A stretch of 64,000 nt of DNA, taken from positions 31,918 to 95,917 of the forward strand of contig NZ_CAJZCD010000004.1 in NCBI RefSeq assembly GCF_914768045.1, given 5' to 3'. Each line of letters begins with the position of its first letter. Position 1 is the first letter of the stretch. The position numbers were made by a program, and so were the translations under genes. Origin of the DNA: Snodgrassella communis. GTDB taxonomy: Bacteria > Pseudomonadota > Gammaproteobacteria > Burkholderiales > Neisseriaceae. The notes beneath the pieces are model-generated. The model did not search any database, was not told the DNA's origin, and saw only the letters and a program-made list of their open reading frames with translations. This document shows, in pieces, positions 9,416-18,524 of this stretch.

Positions 9416-10816
9416 ATGATAAGACGTTTACCAGTTGTGATGAAGATAAGCACTGCATTTATGAGTGCTGCTATGATTATTTCTCCTGTATATGCTTCTG
9501 GATATCATTTAGGGTTACAGTCGGTAACAGCGGTAGCAACCGGTAATGCGGCAGCAGCAGAGGCCGCAGATGCGGCAACTATAGTAACTAATCCGGCCGG
9601 ACTGGTGAATCTGGATGGTACGCAGATTGATACCAATCTGTTTGTAATCAAACCTGAGATTAAATACCATAATGCCCGTGGTACGTTTACAGACGGCTCT
9701 TCAGTGCAGGGACCTGAACACGGCAATATTGCCAATACGGCACAACTGGTGCCGCAGCTGTATTTTTCCCACCGCCTGAATGATAAATGGGGTATGGGGC
9801 TGGGGGTATATATTCCGTATGCAGCCAGAACCAATGACAGTTCAGATTCGGTGCTGCGTTATAATGTGAATAAAACTAATGTGAAAGCACTGGATATTAA
9901 TCCGGCTGTGGCATATAAAATTAATGAGCGGCATTCAATTGGTGTAGGACTGATTGCGCAATACCTGCATGCGGAAGTGCAGAAATATGCCGATTTTGCG
10001 CCGGTAGGCAGTGCAAAGTTTGGCATCCCGCAGGCTGCATTGCATCAGAAAGCGCCAGGCGCATTTGATGCGCGCGCTACAGTTAAGGGCAATGATTGGG
10101 GTTATGGTTTCAATGCCGGCTGGCTGTGGGATATGAATGATGATGTGCGGGTGGGTATCAGCTATCGTTCCAAAATTAACCAGCATTTGCACGGTACTGC
10201 ACGCTGGCAGCCAATGGGCAGCTACGCGAAAAACTATGCACCGTTGTTTGAGCAGTTTGGCTTTAAATCTTTGGAAAGTGCAGAGGTACAAATTACCACG
10301 CCGGAAGTGGTGTCGCTGCACGGCATGTGGAAAGTGAATCCGCAGTGGAATGTGTTTGGTAATGTGAGCTGGACACGTTCGTCGCGTCTGCATCAGCTGG
10401 ATATTCAGTTTGAACATGATAAAACGATTGACCCGGTACATGGGGTTACTTCGAATACCACACATATTGCCACCAACTGGCGAGACACCTATGCGGTTGG
10501 GGTAGGCGCTTCTTATCAGCAGAATCCGCATTTGCAGTGGCGGTTTGGCGTTAATTATGACCAGTCGCCGGTGCGTAGCTCAACCACACGGCTGTCAACC
10601 ATTCCAGATGGTAACCGCTGGCTGTTTGGTGGTGGCGTGAAATATGATGTAAACAAAAACGATACTGTAGCCGTGTCGTACGCTTATCTGCATATTCAAC
10701 ATACACATATGAACCAGCAGGATCAGGGCGCACATGTATCAAGTAACGTACGTGGTATAGCTGACTACCGCTCAAATGCACATATTGCTGGTGTTTCGTA
10801 TACGCACCGTTTCTGA
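9416..10816 (+). CDS. FadL/OmpP1-family outer membrane fatty-acid transporter
   Basis: The 466-residue product has a signal peptide (MIRRLPVVMKISTAFMSAAM, cleaved near VYAS-GYHLG). The mature start then carries the family hallmark: a GNAAAAEAADAAT segment followed by NPAGL. The rest alternates like a beta-barrel and ends in an aromatic residue (AGVSYTHRF), as outer-membrane proteins do. FadL/OmpP1 porins let long-chain fatty acids and other hydrophobic molecules cross the outer membrane. I chose the ATG at 9416 because the in-frame TTG fifteen bases upstream adds only five residues before the signal peptide. It stands alone in its transcription unit. Confidence 0.9.
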   Translation: MIRRLPVVMKISTAFMSAAMIISPVYASGYHLGLQSVTAVATGNAAAAEAADAATIVTNPAGLVNLDGTQIDTNLFVIKPEIKYHNARGTFTDGSSVQGPEHGNIANTAQLVPQLYFSHRLNDKWGMGLGVYIPYAARTNDSSDSVLRYNVNKTNVKALDINPAVAYKINERHSIGVGLIAQYLHAEVQKYADFAPVGSAKFGIPQAALHQKAPGAFDARATVKGNDWGYGFNAGWLWDMNDDVRVGISYRSKINQHLHGTARWQPMGSYAKNYAPLFEQFGFKSLESAEVQITTPEVVSLHGMWKVNPQWNVFGNVSWTRSSRLHQLDIQFEHDKTIDPVHGVTSNTTHIATNWRDTYAVGVGASYQQNPHLQWRFGVNYDQSPVRSSTTRLSTIPDGNRWLFGGGVKYDVNKNDTVAVSYAYLHIQHTHMNQQDQGAHVSSNVRGIADYRSNAHIAGVSYTHRF

Positions 10817-11052
10817 GGTTTACCGCAGCAGGTTGTTGTGCTGGATATGGATAATTACGTTTAGTATTCATCCTGCTTTGGTTATATTCTGTCATAATGT
10901 GTATATAAAAATCTAAGCCATTGAGATTAATAAATTTTAACTACAATGTTGACATAAATTACAGGAAACTTTCTTTGCTCGCATAATAATCTGTCGTATG
11001 ATGGTTTTGCTGTTCCATTTGGATAAAGCATTGTTAAACATGGAGATGTATT

Positions 11053-11946
11053 ATGAATCATCAAGAAGGTTTACAAGATCCAAGAACCAAGTACTATCAT
11101 CAAGATTTTTCTAAACAGTCTCAGTCTGCACCGGGTCTGCAAAGCAAAATGGATCCGGTTCCAGATTGTGGTGAACAAAGTTATGAAGGTCATGGCCGTT
11201 TGTGCGGACGAAAAATTCTGGTGACTGGTGCCGATTCGGGTATCGGGCGCGCTACAGCTATTGCTTACGCCCGTGAAGGTGCAGATTTGGCAATTAACTA
11301 TTTGCCCGAGGAAGAAGAAGATGCAAAACAGGTTGCGGCACTGGTGCAGGAAGCCGGCCGTAAAGTGGTCTGCATTCCCGGTGATTTAAGTGATGAGCAA
11401 TTCTGTAAACAGTTGGTTGAAAAAGCGCGTACAGAGCTGGGCGGATTGGATGGCTTAACTCTGGTTGCCGGCAAACAGACTGCAGTAGAGCGTTTCTGTG
11501 ATATCAGTACGGAACAGTTGAAAAAAACATTTGAGGTTAATGTATTTTCCCTGTTCTGGGTAATTCAGGCTGCTATGCCTCATCTGCCCGCTGGTGCAAC
11601 CATCGTTACCACCAGTTCTGTACAGGCTTTTGAGCCCGGTGCCAATCTGGTGGATTATGCTGCAACTAAAGCAGCGATTGTGGCCTTTACTCAGGCATTA
11701 GCCAAACAGGTAGCCGCAAAAGGTATCCGAGTAAATTCTGTGGCACCAGGCCCAATCTGGACTGCACTGGAAATCACCGGTGGCCAGCCTACTGAAGCAA
11801 TTCCAAAATTTGGTCAGAGTGAATCTATACTTGGTCGTGCCGGGCAGCCTGCTGAACTCGCACCTACCTACGTTTTCTTGATGTCTGATGAATCCAGTTA
11901 TGTAACAGCTCAGGTATATGGGGTTACTGGCGGTATCGTACTGTAA
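11053..11946 (+). CDS. YghA-like short-chain dehydrogenase (SDR)
   Basis: This 297-residue protein has an N-terminal extension of about 50 residues typical of YghA / general-stress SDRs ([11 protein letters not shown]). It then shows the cofactor motif VTGADSGIG at residues 57-65, an active-site Ser in TTSSVQAF, and the YAATK catalytic pair. It probably oxidises or reduces a sugar alcohol or aldehyde with NAD(P). A GGAGAT ribosome-binding site lies eight bases before the ATG. It is monocistronic and followed by a strong hairpin. The substrate is not known for the family in general. Confidence 0.87.
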   Translation: MNHQEGLQDPRTKYYHQDFSKQSQSAPGLQSKMDPVPDCGEQSYEGHGRLCGRKILVTGADSGIGRATAIAYAREGADLAINYLPEEEEDAKQVAALVQEAGRKVVCIPGDLSDEQFCKQLVEKARTELGGLDGLTLVAGKQTAVERFCDISTEQLKKTFEVNVFSLFWVIQAAMPHLPAGATIVTTSSVQAFEPGANLVDYAATKAAIVAFTQALAKQVAAKGIRVNSVAPGPIWTALEITGGQPTEAIPKFGQSESILGRAGQPAELAPTYVFLMSDESSYVTAQVYGVTGGIVL

Positions 11947-11974
11947 AGCAGTAATTTGCTTGTAATCCAGATTA

Positions 11975-12046
11975 ATCCGTACGGGATCTTTCCATCTGTT
12001 CTGGCCGAGTGTCAGCAGGAAAAATGAGTTTCCGTACGGATTTTTT
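11975..12046 (+). terminator. Long hairpin terminator after the SDR gene
   Basis: A 10-bp outer stem (ATCCGTACGG at 11975-11984 pairing with CCGTACGGAT at 12032-12041) is followed by six T residues. Inside it a second stem pairs TTTCC (11989-11993) with GGAAA (12018-12022). The combined structure is longer than a usual intrinsic terminator. Confidence 0.65.
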
Positions 12047-12471
12047 GCGGCTTTTAAATGGCTAGTATGAATAGCTATTTTTAATGCCTGAATTATGTAA
12101 ACAGGCCTTTATTATATTTTATATGAATAAAAATATATTGTTTGTTGGTGAAGTACTACACAAATAATTGTAATTAAAAATTAACCTATTAACTAAATTT
12201 GTGTATTTATCATAATTTTATTTAGTATAGCCATCAATTGCGGGTCTAAAAAATACAGGATAGTAAGAAATTTCGTTTAAAAATAAATATGATGGTAAAT
12301 CTGTATTTGTAAACTATTAAGAATAGCGGTATTAGCTTGATCAGAATAATCAGTTTATAGGTTAATTTTGTAATCTGTTGCAGTTTACGCATATCATTAG
12401 ACAGAGGCTGAATCATCATTATTATTAGATTATTTTTTAAATGATGACTATTAAAACATGAGGAAAAACGG
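12047..12471. other. AT-rich intergenic region upstream of the KASIII gene
   Basis: About 425 bases are very AT-rich with no convincing ORF or RNA gene. The region presumably holds the promoter of the KASIII gene. I could not pick a credible -35/-10 pair. Confidence 0.5.
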
Positions 12472-13479
12472 ATGACTGCCCAAAAATCAGGCCGTACAAC
12501 TATGCCCTTAAAAATTCTGTCTACAGGTGCCGCTGTACCGGCAAGATGTGTGACGTCATCTGAATTAGACAGGCGTTTTAACAAGCCTGATGGTTATGTG
12601 CAGCGACGTTCCGGTATTGAGCACCGTTTTCATATTACTGATGATGTCAGTCAGGCACAGCTGGCCGTTATGGCGCTGACCGATGCGTTGCAACGCCAGC
12701 AGATTGCACCGGAATCTATAGATCTGCTGATTTCTGCTGCGGCAATCGGTACACAGGCTTTACCCTATACAGCCGCGCATATTCTGAAAATTAGCGGTTT
12801 GCCTCAGCATATCGCCAGTTTTGATATCAATAACAGCTGTATCGGATTTATGACTGCGCTGGAAATGGCAGCCTGTCTGCTTAATCAGGGCGTATATCGA
12901 CGCATTGCTATTGTTGCTGCGGATCTGGCGTCGCGCGGGCTTAACTGGGATGATGAGGAATCTGCGCTGATTTTTGGTGATGGTGCAGCATGTGCAATTG
13001 TGGAAAAAGGCGATGGCAGCAGTGGTATTCTATCGTTTTTACTGGAAACCTATCCTGAAGGGTTAAATTTGTGTGAGATCCGTGCTGGCGGGACGCGGCG
13101 TAATCTGCGGATAGGGATGGAGGACAGTGATTTCCTGTTTGATATGAAAGGTAAGCAGCTGTTCAGACTGGCCTCCACACTAATTGAAAGCTTTGCCGAA
13201 CGTCTATTGCAACAGGCCGGTCTGAGTATGCCACAAGTGGATTGTGTGCTGATGCATCAGGCCAGCCATCTGGCGATTAAACACATTTGTAAGCAGCTAC
13301 ATATCAGGCCGGATCAGTATGTGGATATTTACCGTTATCGCGGTAATCAGGTAGCCGCTTCCCTCCCTTCGGTAATGCATGAAGCATGGACGACAGGTCG
13401 GGTGCATGTGGGTAAACCACTGATGCTGTTTGGTACAGCTGCCGGCCTGACACTTGGAGGCATGGTGTTGCTACCATGA
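12472..13479 (+). CDS. 3-oxoacyl-ACP synthase III-like condensing enzyme (KASIII)
   Basis: The 335-residue protein follows the FabH fold. Catalytic Cys123 lies in NNSCIGF, His262 in MHQASH and Asn292 in RGNQVAAS, giving the full Cys-His-Asn triad. KASIII enzymes condense an acyl-CoA with malonyl-ACP. This divergent copy, away from any fab genes, is more likely a secondary-metabolism or beta-ketoacid enzyme than housekeeping FabH. A GAGGA ribosome-binding site supports the ATG at 12472. Its stop overlaps the start of a truncated epimerase reading frame, so the gene once headed an operon that is now lost. Confidence 0.82.
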   Translation: MTAQKSGRTTMPLKILSTGAAVPARCVTSSELDRRFNKPDGYVQRRSGIEHRFHITDDVSQAQLAVMALTDALQRQQIAPESIDLLISAAAIGTQALPYTAAHILKISGLPQHIASFDINNSCIGFMTALEMAACLLNQGVYRRIAIVAADLASRGLNWDDEESALIFGDGAACAIVEKGDGSSGILSFLLETYPEGLNLCEIRAGGTRRNLRIGMEDSDFLFDMKGKQLFRLASTLIESFAERLLQQAGLSMPQVDCVLMHQASHLAIKHICKQLHIRPDQYVDIYRYRGNQVAASLPSVMHEAWTTGRVHVGKPLMLFGTAAGLTLGGMVLLP

Positions 13480-13568
13480 AAATATTGGTCACGGGTGCCA
13501 CCAGTGAGCTAGCACGGGCTGCCTACCTGATGATTCATCATTCGAAGCGCACAAAAGCCATTTTATAG
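13476..13568 (+). pseudogene. Remnant of an NAD-dependent epimerase/dehydratase gene
   Basis: An ATG overlapping the KASIII stop (ATGA) opens a 30-codon frame starting MKILVTGATSELARAAYL, the Rossmann-fold start of extended SDR epimerases (usual form GATSGLG or GATGFLG). After about 18 recognisable residues the similarity stops and a TAG follows. The rest of the gene, normally about 300 codons, is missing and AT-rich non-coding DNA follows, so this is a deletion remnant. Confidence 0.6.
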
Positions 13569-14133
13569 GTTAAATATAGTTAATAAATAAAAATATTTTA
13601 TAATTTTTCGACCTGCAATGGGAGATCAGGAAGATTTTAATAAATGATGATAACCATTATTGTTCTAATAATTTGTTTTAATTGAATATTATCTATAAAT
13701 ATAGAAATTTTAAGTGAATAATGATGAAAATTAGTCTCATTTAGATAAAAATCGTCATGAAATTTAATGTTATGATAAGTCGAAATAGATGCATGGATTA
13801 TTGTATTTAAAGTATTGCGTAGTTGATACAAATGCTTAAAGGGATGCAGGTCGCAGATTGAACTGAGTGTGCAATCTAGGACTACTCAAAATACTGATAC
13901 TCATAAATTTTCATTGGATACAGGACTGTGATGCAAATATATGTTTAATATGCTAAATAAATATTTTTTTGCGGCGCACGTATGAAAATTAATAGCAAAA
14001 TTTATCCTATTTAAATAATTATTCTGGTAATGATAGCTACAGGATCATGCCAGACTGGTGACAGATGTTTAATGATTAATTAAAGCTGGCTGACTATGGC
14101 AACAGAACAGCTTTGAGCAAAAAGGAAGCAGAT
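13569..14133. other. AT-rich intergenic region between the KASIII remnant and bfrA
   Basis: About 560 very AT-rich bases hold no credible protein gene. A short minus-strand frame of 64 codons is low-complexity (Ile, His, Asn, Tyr) and looks like chance. The notable element is a Fur-like box near the left end, annotated separately. A small RNA could lie here, but no clear terminator was seen. Confidence 0.45.
13643..13661. promoter_or_regulatory. Fur-box-like palindrome
   Basis: AATGATGATAACCATTATT matches the 19-bp consensus GATAATGATAATCATTATC at 15 of 19 positions by hand alignment. It lies about 470 bases upstream of bfrA, too far for direct control of that start unless the transcript has a long leader. 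It may serve a small RNA or a lost gene. Confidence 0.4.
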
Positions 14134-14598
14134 ATGGAAGGCAAAAAAGTTGTACTCGATTGTTTAAACCGTTTACTGGCAGGAGAACTGGCCGCCCGTG
14201 ACCAGTATTTTGCGCACTCACGCATGTATGAAGATATGGGCTATATGCAGCTTTTTCAGCGCATAGATCATGAAATGCAGGAAGAAACCGACCATGCTCA
14301 CCAGTTTATTCACCGTATTCTGATGCTCAATGGCAAGCCAAACATGGTGCCGGATGCCGTCAATGTCGGAACTGATGTAGTGAGTATGCTGCAAAATGAT
14401 CTGGCTACCGAGCTGAGTGTGCGCCAGAACCTGAAAGATGCAATTAAACTATGTGAACAGGAACAGGATTATGTCACCCGGCAATTTCTGGTGGCGCAGT
14501 TGAAAGATACCGAAGAAGACCATGCTCACTGGCTGGAACAGCAATTACGCCAGATTGAAGTAATGGGTTTGGCAAACTATCTGCAAAACCAGTTGTAA
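14134..14598 (+). CDS. bfrA: Bacterioferritin subunit A (ferroxidase-type)
   Basis: This 154-residue ferritin-like protein starts MEGKKVVLDCLNRLLAGELA. Ferroxidase ligands are present: Glu18, Glu51 and His54 by direct count, with further acidic residues later (AQLKDTEEDHAHW). The haem-ligand position 52 is Thr, not Met, so this subunit should oxidise iron but not bind haem. An AAGGAAG ribosome-binding site fixes the start, in preference to a TTG seven codons earlier. It is followed after ten bases by bfrB. Together they form the mixed 24-mer iron store known from Neisseria. Confidence 0.92.
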   Translation: MEGKKVVLDCLNRLLAGELAARDQYFAHSRMYEDMGYMQLFQRIDHEMQEETDHAHQFIHRILMLNGKPNMVPDAVNVGTDVVSMLQNDLATELSVRQNLKDAIKLCEQEQDYVTRQFLVAQLKDTEEDHAHWLEQQLRQIEVMGLANYLQNQL

Positions 14599-14608
14599 GG
14601 AGAAAAAT

Positions 14609-15082
14609 ATGCAGGGTGACCGTTTGGCCTTACAGGCACTGAATAAAAATCTGGGTTTGCTACTGGTATCCATCAATCAGTATTTTTTACATGCAAGAAT
14701 TTTACGCAACTGGGGCTTTGCCGAGCTGGGTGAAGTGCTGTACAAACATTCCATTCGCGACATGAAAAGTGCCGATGCACTGATTGAACGCATACTGCTG
14801 CTGGAAGGACTGCCCAACTTGCAGGAATATGGCAAGATTCTGGTGGGTGAAAACATCACCGAGATTTTACAGTGTGACCAGCAGGCGGAACAGGCCAAGC
14901 ATATCGCGCTGGCCGATGCGATTGCCGTGTGTGAAAACCAGCTGGACTTTGTGTCACGTGATTTGCTTGAGCAGCAAAAAGTAATAAATGAAGAATATCT
15001 GGACTGGCTGGGTACCCAGCTAGATCTGATTGAAGAAATTGGCTTGGCTAATTATGCCCAGACAGCAGCACGGGCAGGCTAA
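14609..15082 (+). CDS. bfrB: Bacterioferritin subunit B (haem-binding type)
   Basis: This 157-residue ferritin-like protein begins MQGDRLALQALNKNLGLLLV. Position 18 is Leu instead of the ferroxidase Glu, position 51 is Asp and position 54 is Ser, so the di-iron site is broken. Met52 (SIRDMKSAD), the bacterioferritin haem ligand, is kept. The pair therefore splits the work: BfrA oxidises and BfrB carries haem for electron transfer, as in other alpha/beta bacterioferritins. A strong AAGGAG site precedes the ATG. The gene ends at a shared terminator facing cysG. Confidence 0.92.
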   Translation: MQGDRLALQALNKNLGLLLVSINQYFLHARILRNWGFAELGEVLYKHSIRDMKSADALIERILLLEGLPNLQEYGKILVGENITEILQCDQQAEQAKHIALADAIAVCENQLDFVSRDLLEQQKVINEEYLDWLGTQLDLIEEIGLANYAQTAARAG

Positions 15083-15101
15083 AACCGATTGTACAGAAAA
15101 C

Positions 15102-15135
15102 AAAAACAGCACGTCTGTGTACGTGCTGTTTTTTT
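15102..15135. terminator. Bidirectional terminator between bfrB and cysG
   Basis: AAAAACAGCACG (15102-15113) pairs with CGTGCTGTTTTT (15122-15133) across an 8-base loop, giving T tracts on both strands between two convergent genes. Confidence 0.9.
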
Positions 15136-15156
15136 ATGGCAGCAAGCAGCTTATGG

Positions 15157-16566
15157 CTAAGCTGCTGCCGCGCCGGTGACAGAGTTGTCCTGTGGCTGAA
15201 ACCACGCCAGTTGCTGGCGCAACCGTACCACCTCCCCAATAACCATCAGCGCTGGCGTAGCAGCCTGTTGTGCCAGTGCTGCTAACTGATGCAGTTCACC
15301 GGTTAATACATGCTGGCTGACCTGAGTGCCATGCGAAATTATCGCTACCGGCGTACTGCCCGCCCGCCCGTGGGCAATTAACTGCCGGCTGATTTCCGCT
15401 GCTTGCAACGTGCCCATATAAATCACCAGTGTTTGCTGTGCACGAGCCAGCGTCTGCCAGCCGTATGTTTGGCTGCCCAATTGCTGGTGACCGGTAACGA
15501 ACAAAACACGCTGGGCGTAATCGCGGTGCGTGAGCGGAATACCGGCATAGGCGGTAGCCCCCAGACCGGCACTGATGCCGGGAATAATACGAAAAGGAAT
15601 ATTGGCTGCATGCAGGAACGCACATTCTTCACCACCACGGCCAAAGACAAACGGATCACCGCCCTTGAGGCGTACCACACGCTTACCCTGCTGTGCCCAC
15701 TTTACCAGCAGTTCATTGGTTTGCTGCTGTTGCACCTGATGTTGTCCGCAGCGTTTACCTACACTGATTTTTAAGGCATCGAGACGCACCAGTGCCAACA
15801 CTTCTGCCGATACCAGTGCATCGTATAACACCACATCCGCAGCCTGCATGGCTTGCAAAGCATGTAAAGTTAGCAGGCCGGCATCGCCTGGGCCGGCACC
15901 GACCAGCACCACTTCACCCTGCGGCAGCGGCTGGTGCTGAATTAACTGTTGCTGTAACAGTGCTTCTGCTGCGGCTTCATCACCACTGGCAATGAGCTGG
16001 CCAAAGCGGCTATGCTGGAATAGCTGCTCCCAGAAACGCCGGCGCTCACTGAGGCTGCGTAAGGCAGTTTTCACCTGTTTGCGCCAGCGTCCGGCTACCG
16101 CAGCCACCCGCCCCAGCGAGAATGGCAGCAACACTTCAATTTGCTGGCGAATCAGGCGCGCCAGTACCGGCGCGTGGCCGCCACTGCTCACCGCTACCTG
16201 TATCGGACTGCGGTCAATCAGTGCCGGCACAATAAAGGAACAGCAGGCCGGCTGATCGACACAGTTGCAGAAAGTGGCTGCCGCCTCGGCTGCCTGAAAA
16301 ATACGCTGATTCAGCGCAGGATCGCTGGTGGCTGCAACCACCAGAAACACACCATTTAATAAATCGGGGCTGAATTCCGTGCTAATGTATTCGGCCTGTT
16401 GTGCCGCAAACCACTCTGCAAACTGAGCAGTGGCCTGCTCTGCAACCACCTGTAACTGCGCGCCGGCCTGTATTAACGCACTGGCCTTGCGTTCGGCCAC
16501 CAGACCGCCGCCTACCAGTAACACCTTGCGCTGGTGTAAATGAGTAAATATCGGGTAGTGATTCAT
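15157..16566 (-). CDS. cysG: Siroheme synthase (methyltransferase/dehydrogenase/ferrochelatase)
   Basis: The 469-residue protein has the CysG order. An N-terminal precorrin-2 dehydrogenase/ferrochelatase comes first (VLLVGGGLVAERKASAL, residues 15-31). The uroporphyrinogen-III C-methyltransferase starts near residue 220 (EVVLVGAGPGDAGLLTLHAL) and holds VRLKGGDPFVFGRGGEE. It makes siroheme, the cofactor of sulfite reductase. It is divergent from cysH-cysD-cysN, which it serves functionally. No sulfite reductase genes are in the window. Confidence 0.95.
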   Translation of the reverse strand: MNHYPIFTHLHQRKVLLVGGGLVAERKASALIQAGAQLQVVAEQATAQFAEWFAAQQAEYISTEFSPDLLNGVFLVVAATSDPALNQRIFQAAEAAATFCNCVDQPACCSFIVPALIDRSPIQVAVSSGGHAPVLARLIRQQIEVLLPFSLGRVAAVAGRWRKQVKTALRSLSERRRFWEQLFQHSRFGQLIASGDEAAAEALLQQQLIQHQPLPQGEVVLVGAGPGDAGLLTLHALQAMQAADVVLYDALVSAEVLALVRLDALKISVGKRCGQHQVQQQQTNELLVKWAQQGKRVVRLKGGDPFVFGRGGEECAFLHAANIPFRIIPGISAGLGATAYAGIPLTHRDYAQRVLFVTGHQQLGSQTYGWQTLARAQQTLVIYMGTLQAAEISRQLIAHGRAGSTPVAIISHGTQVSQHVLTGELHQLAALAQQAATPALMVIGEVVRLRQQLAWFQPQDNSVTGAAAA

Positions 16567-16650
16567 ACTGGCTTATCGTTGTATTTAGTCCACCATCTTA
16601 TAATCACCAGTGCCCGCCTGAAAAAGAAGCAATTTTTCTAACCAAAGCGT

Positions 16651-16722
16651 TGGCAGTTATATCTGCCATCGCCATGCACAGACTGGGGATTTGGTTATAA
16701 AGAAAGAAATTTTTATTCTTTC
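16651..16722. promoter_or_regulatory. Two inverted repeats in the cysG/cysH divergent promoter region
   Basis: TGGCAG-TTATAT-CTGCCA (16651-16668) and GAAAGAA-ATTTTTA-TTCTTTC (16702-16722) are perfect short dyads in the 258-base gap between divergent cys genes. They could bind a sulfur regulator, but no regulator gene is nearby and no consensus was recognised. Confidence 0.35.
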
Positions 16723-16824
16723 CTTGCCGTTGCCTGCGCTTGCTACTATCCGTGTGATTCAGACAGTAATCTGCTTAAGCAGTTGCTGTGATTAACAAAT
16801 TATAGATTCAGGATAGTCATAACC

Positions 16825-17547
16825 ATGTTGCGCCCCCGCCTGTGGACACCACCGCATGATGCGGCCGCCGCCAAACGCCTGCCGGCCTTAACCGCCCAGT
16901 TGCAGACACGTTTACAGCAGATTGTACGGCAGCATCAGCATATTAAATTTGCCTCCAGTCTGGCGGTTGAAGACATGGTGATTACCGATGTCATTGTGCG
17001 CGCGCAGCTACCAATTGAAGTATTTACCCTCAATACCGGCGCACTCAATAACGAAACACAGAAGCTGCTGCGTGCCGCCTATGAGCATTGGGGTATCCGC
17101 ATTACCGAATACCGGCCGGATGAAGAAGCCGTTGATGCCTATGTGGCTGCTCATGGCAAACAGGCTTTTTATGACAGCGTTGCCTTGCGACGTGAATGTT
17201 GCCATATCCGCAAAATCGAACCGCTTGGGCGCGCCCTGAGCAAGGCCGATGCGTGGATAACCGGACAGCGGCGGGAGCAATCGACAACGCGTACAGCGTT
17301 AGCACTGGCGGAACAGGATAAAGCGCATGGCATCGCTAAATACAATCCTCTGGCCGACTGGCTGGAAACCGAAGTATGGGCATATGCCCGAATGCAGCAG
17401 TTGCCGGTAAATGAGCTGTACCAGCAAGGCTATCCAAGCATTGGCTGTGAGCACTGCACCCGTCCCGTAAAAGCCGGTGAAGACATTCGTGCCGGACGCT
17501 GGTGGTGGGAAAGTCAGGATAGTAAAGAATGTGGTTTGCATAAATAG
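16825..17547 (+). CDS. cysH: Assimilatory adenylyl-sulfate (APS) reductase
   Basis: This 240-residue CysH protein has the PP-loop-like start SSLAVEDMVI. It carries both Fe-S cysteine pairs, RRECCHIRK and GCEHCTRPV, and the catalytic ECGLH at the C-terminus. The four extra cysteines identify the [4Fe-4S] type that reduces APS directly to sulfite. This agrees with the absence of an APS kinase gene in the cluster. It acts in the cytoplasm with thioredoxin. It heads the cys transcription unit, with cysD starting 62 bases after its stop. Confidence 0.93.
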   Translation: MLRPRLWTPPHDAAAAKRLPALTAQLQTRLQQIVRQHQHIKFASSLAVEDMVITDVIVRAQLPIEVFTLNTGALNNETQKLLRAAYEHWGIRITEYRPDEEAVDAYVAAHGKQAFYDSVALRRECCHIRKIEPLGRALSKADAWITGQRREQSTTRTALALAEQDKAHGIAKYNPLADWLETEVWAYARMQQLPVNELYQQGYPSIGCEHCTRPVKAGEDIRAGRWWWESQDSKECGLHK

Positions 17548-17609
17548 GCAGCAATCAACCCAGCGTTGCAGGCATGGCCGACATGCTTGGCAGCCATAAC
17601 GGAAACATC

Positions 17610-18524
17610 ATGAGTATTCAAGACAAACATCTGGACTGGCTGGAAGCCGAATCGATTTACATCATCCGCGAAGTAGTGGCCGAAGCGCGTAATCCGGCGT
17701 TGCTGTTTTCCGGCGGCAAAGATTCAGTAGTACTGCTGGCACTGGCCGTCAAAGCATTTCAGATTCCCGGACACAGCCTGCAATTACCGCTGACACTGGT
17801 ACATATAGATACCGGACACAACTACCCAGAAGTCATCGCTTTTCGCGATGCCACCGTACAACAGTTGGGCGCGCGGCTGATTGTTGGCAGCGTAGAAGAT
17901 TCTATCCGCCGCGGCAGTGTAACCTTGCGCCGCGCTACCGATTCACGCAATGCCGCACAGGCCATCACCCTGCTGGAAACCATCGAAGCCAATGGCTTTG
18001 ATGCATTAATGGGTGGTGCGCGGCGGGATGAAGAAAAAGCCCGTGCCAAAGAACGGATTTTCTCTTTTCGGGATGAATTTGGGCAGTGGGATCCGAAAAA
18101 CCAGCGGCCGGAATTATGGGATTTATACAATACCCGCCTGCATCCGGGTGAAAACATGCGCGTATTCCCGATTTCCAACTGGACAGAACTGGATATCTGG
18201 CAATACATTGCGCGCGAACAGCTTGCCTTGCCACCGATTTACTATGCGCACCAGCGGGAAGTAGTAGAACGCGGCAATATGCTGGTGCCGGTAACCGAAC
18301 TGACACCGAAAAAAGAAAACGAAGTGAGCGCAATCCGCAGCGTACGCTTCCGTACCGTGGGCGATATTTCCTGCACCTGCCCCGTAGCCAGCGTAGCGGC
18401 CACCGCCGCAGAAATCATAGCCGAAACCGCACAAACCACCATCTCCGAGCGCAATGCCACTCGTATGGATGATCAGGTGTCGGAAGCAGCAATGGAAGAA
18501 CGCAAGAAAGCAGGTTATTTCTGA
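17610..18524 (+). CDS. cysD: Sulfate adenylyltransferase subunit 2
   Basis: The 304-residue product starts MSIQDKHLDWLEAESIYIIR and has the PP-loop LLFSGGKDSVVLL and the typical RFRTVGDISCTCPVAS near the C-terminus. With CysN it forms APS from ATP and sulfate. An ATG twelve codons upstream is in frame, but the extra residues do not match the family and GGAAAC precedes the inner ATG. The stop overlaps the next start as TGATG. Confidence 0.95.
   Translation: MSIQDKHLDWLEAESIYIIREVVAEARNPALLFSGGKDSVVLLALAVKAFQIPGHSLQLPLTLVHIDTGHNYPEVIAFRDATVQQLGARLIVGSVEDSIRRGSVTLRRATDSRNAAQAITLLETIEANGFDALMGGARRDEEKARAKERIFSFRDEFGQWDPKNQRPELWDLYNTRLHPGENMRVFPISNWTELDIWQYIAREQLALPPIYYAHQREVVERGNMLVPVTELTPKKENEVSAIRSVRFRTVGDISCTCPVASVAATAAEIIAETAQTTISERNATRMDDQVSEAAMEERKKAGYF

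Noticed and set aside
13637..13831. 64-codon minus-strand frame ahead of bfrA
   Set aside because: Low-complexity composition in very AT-rich DNA and no ribosome-binding site.
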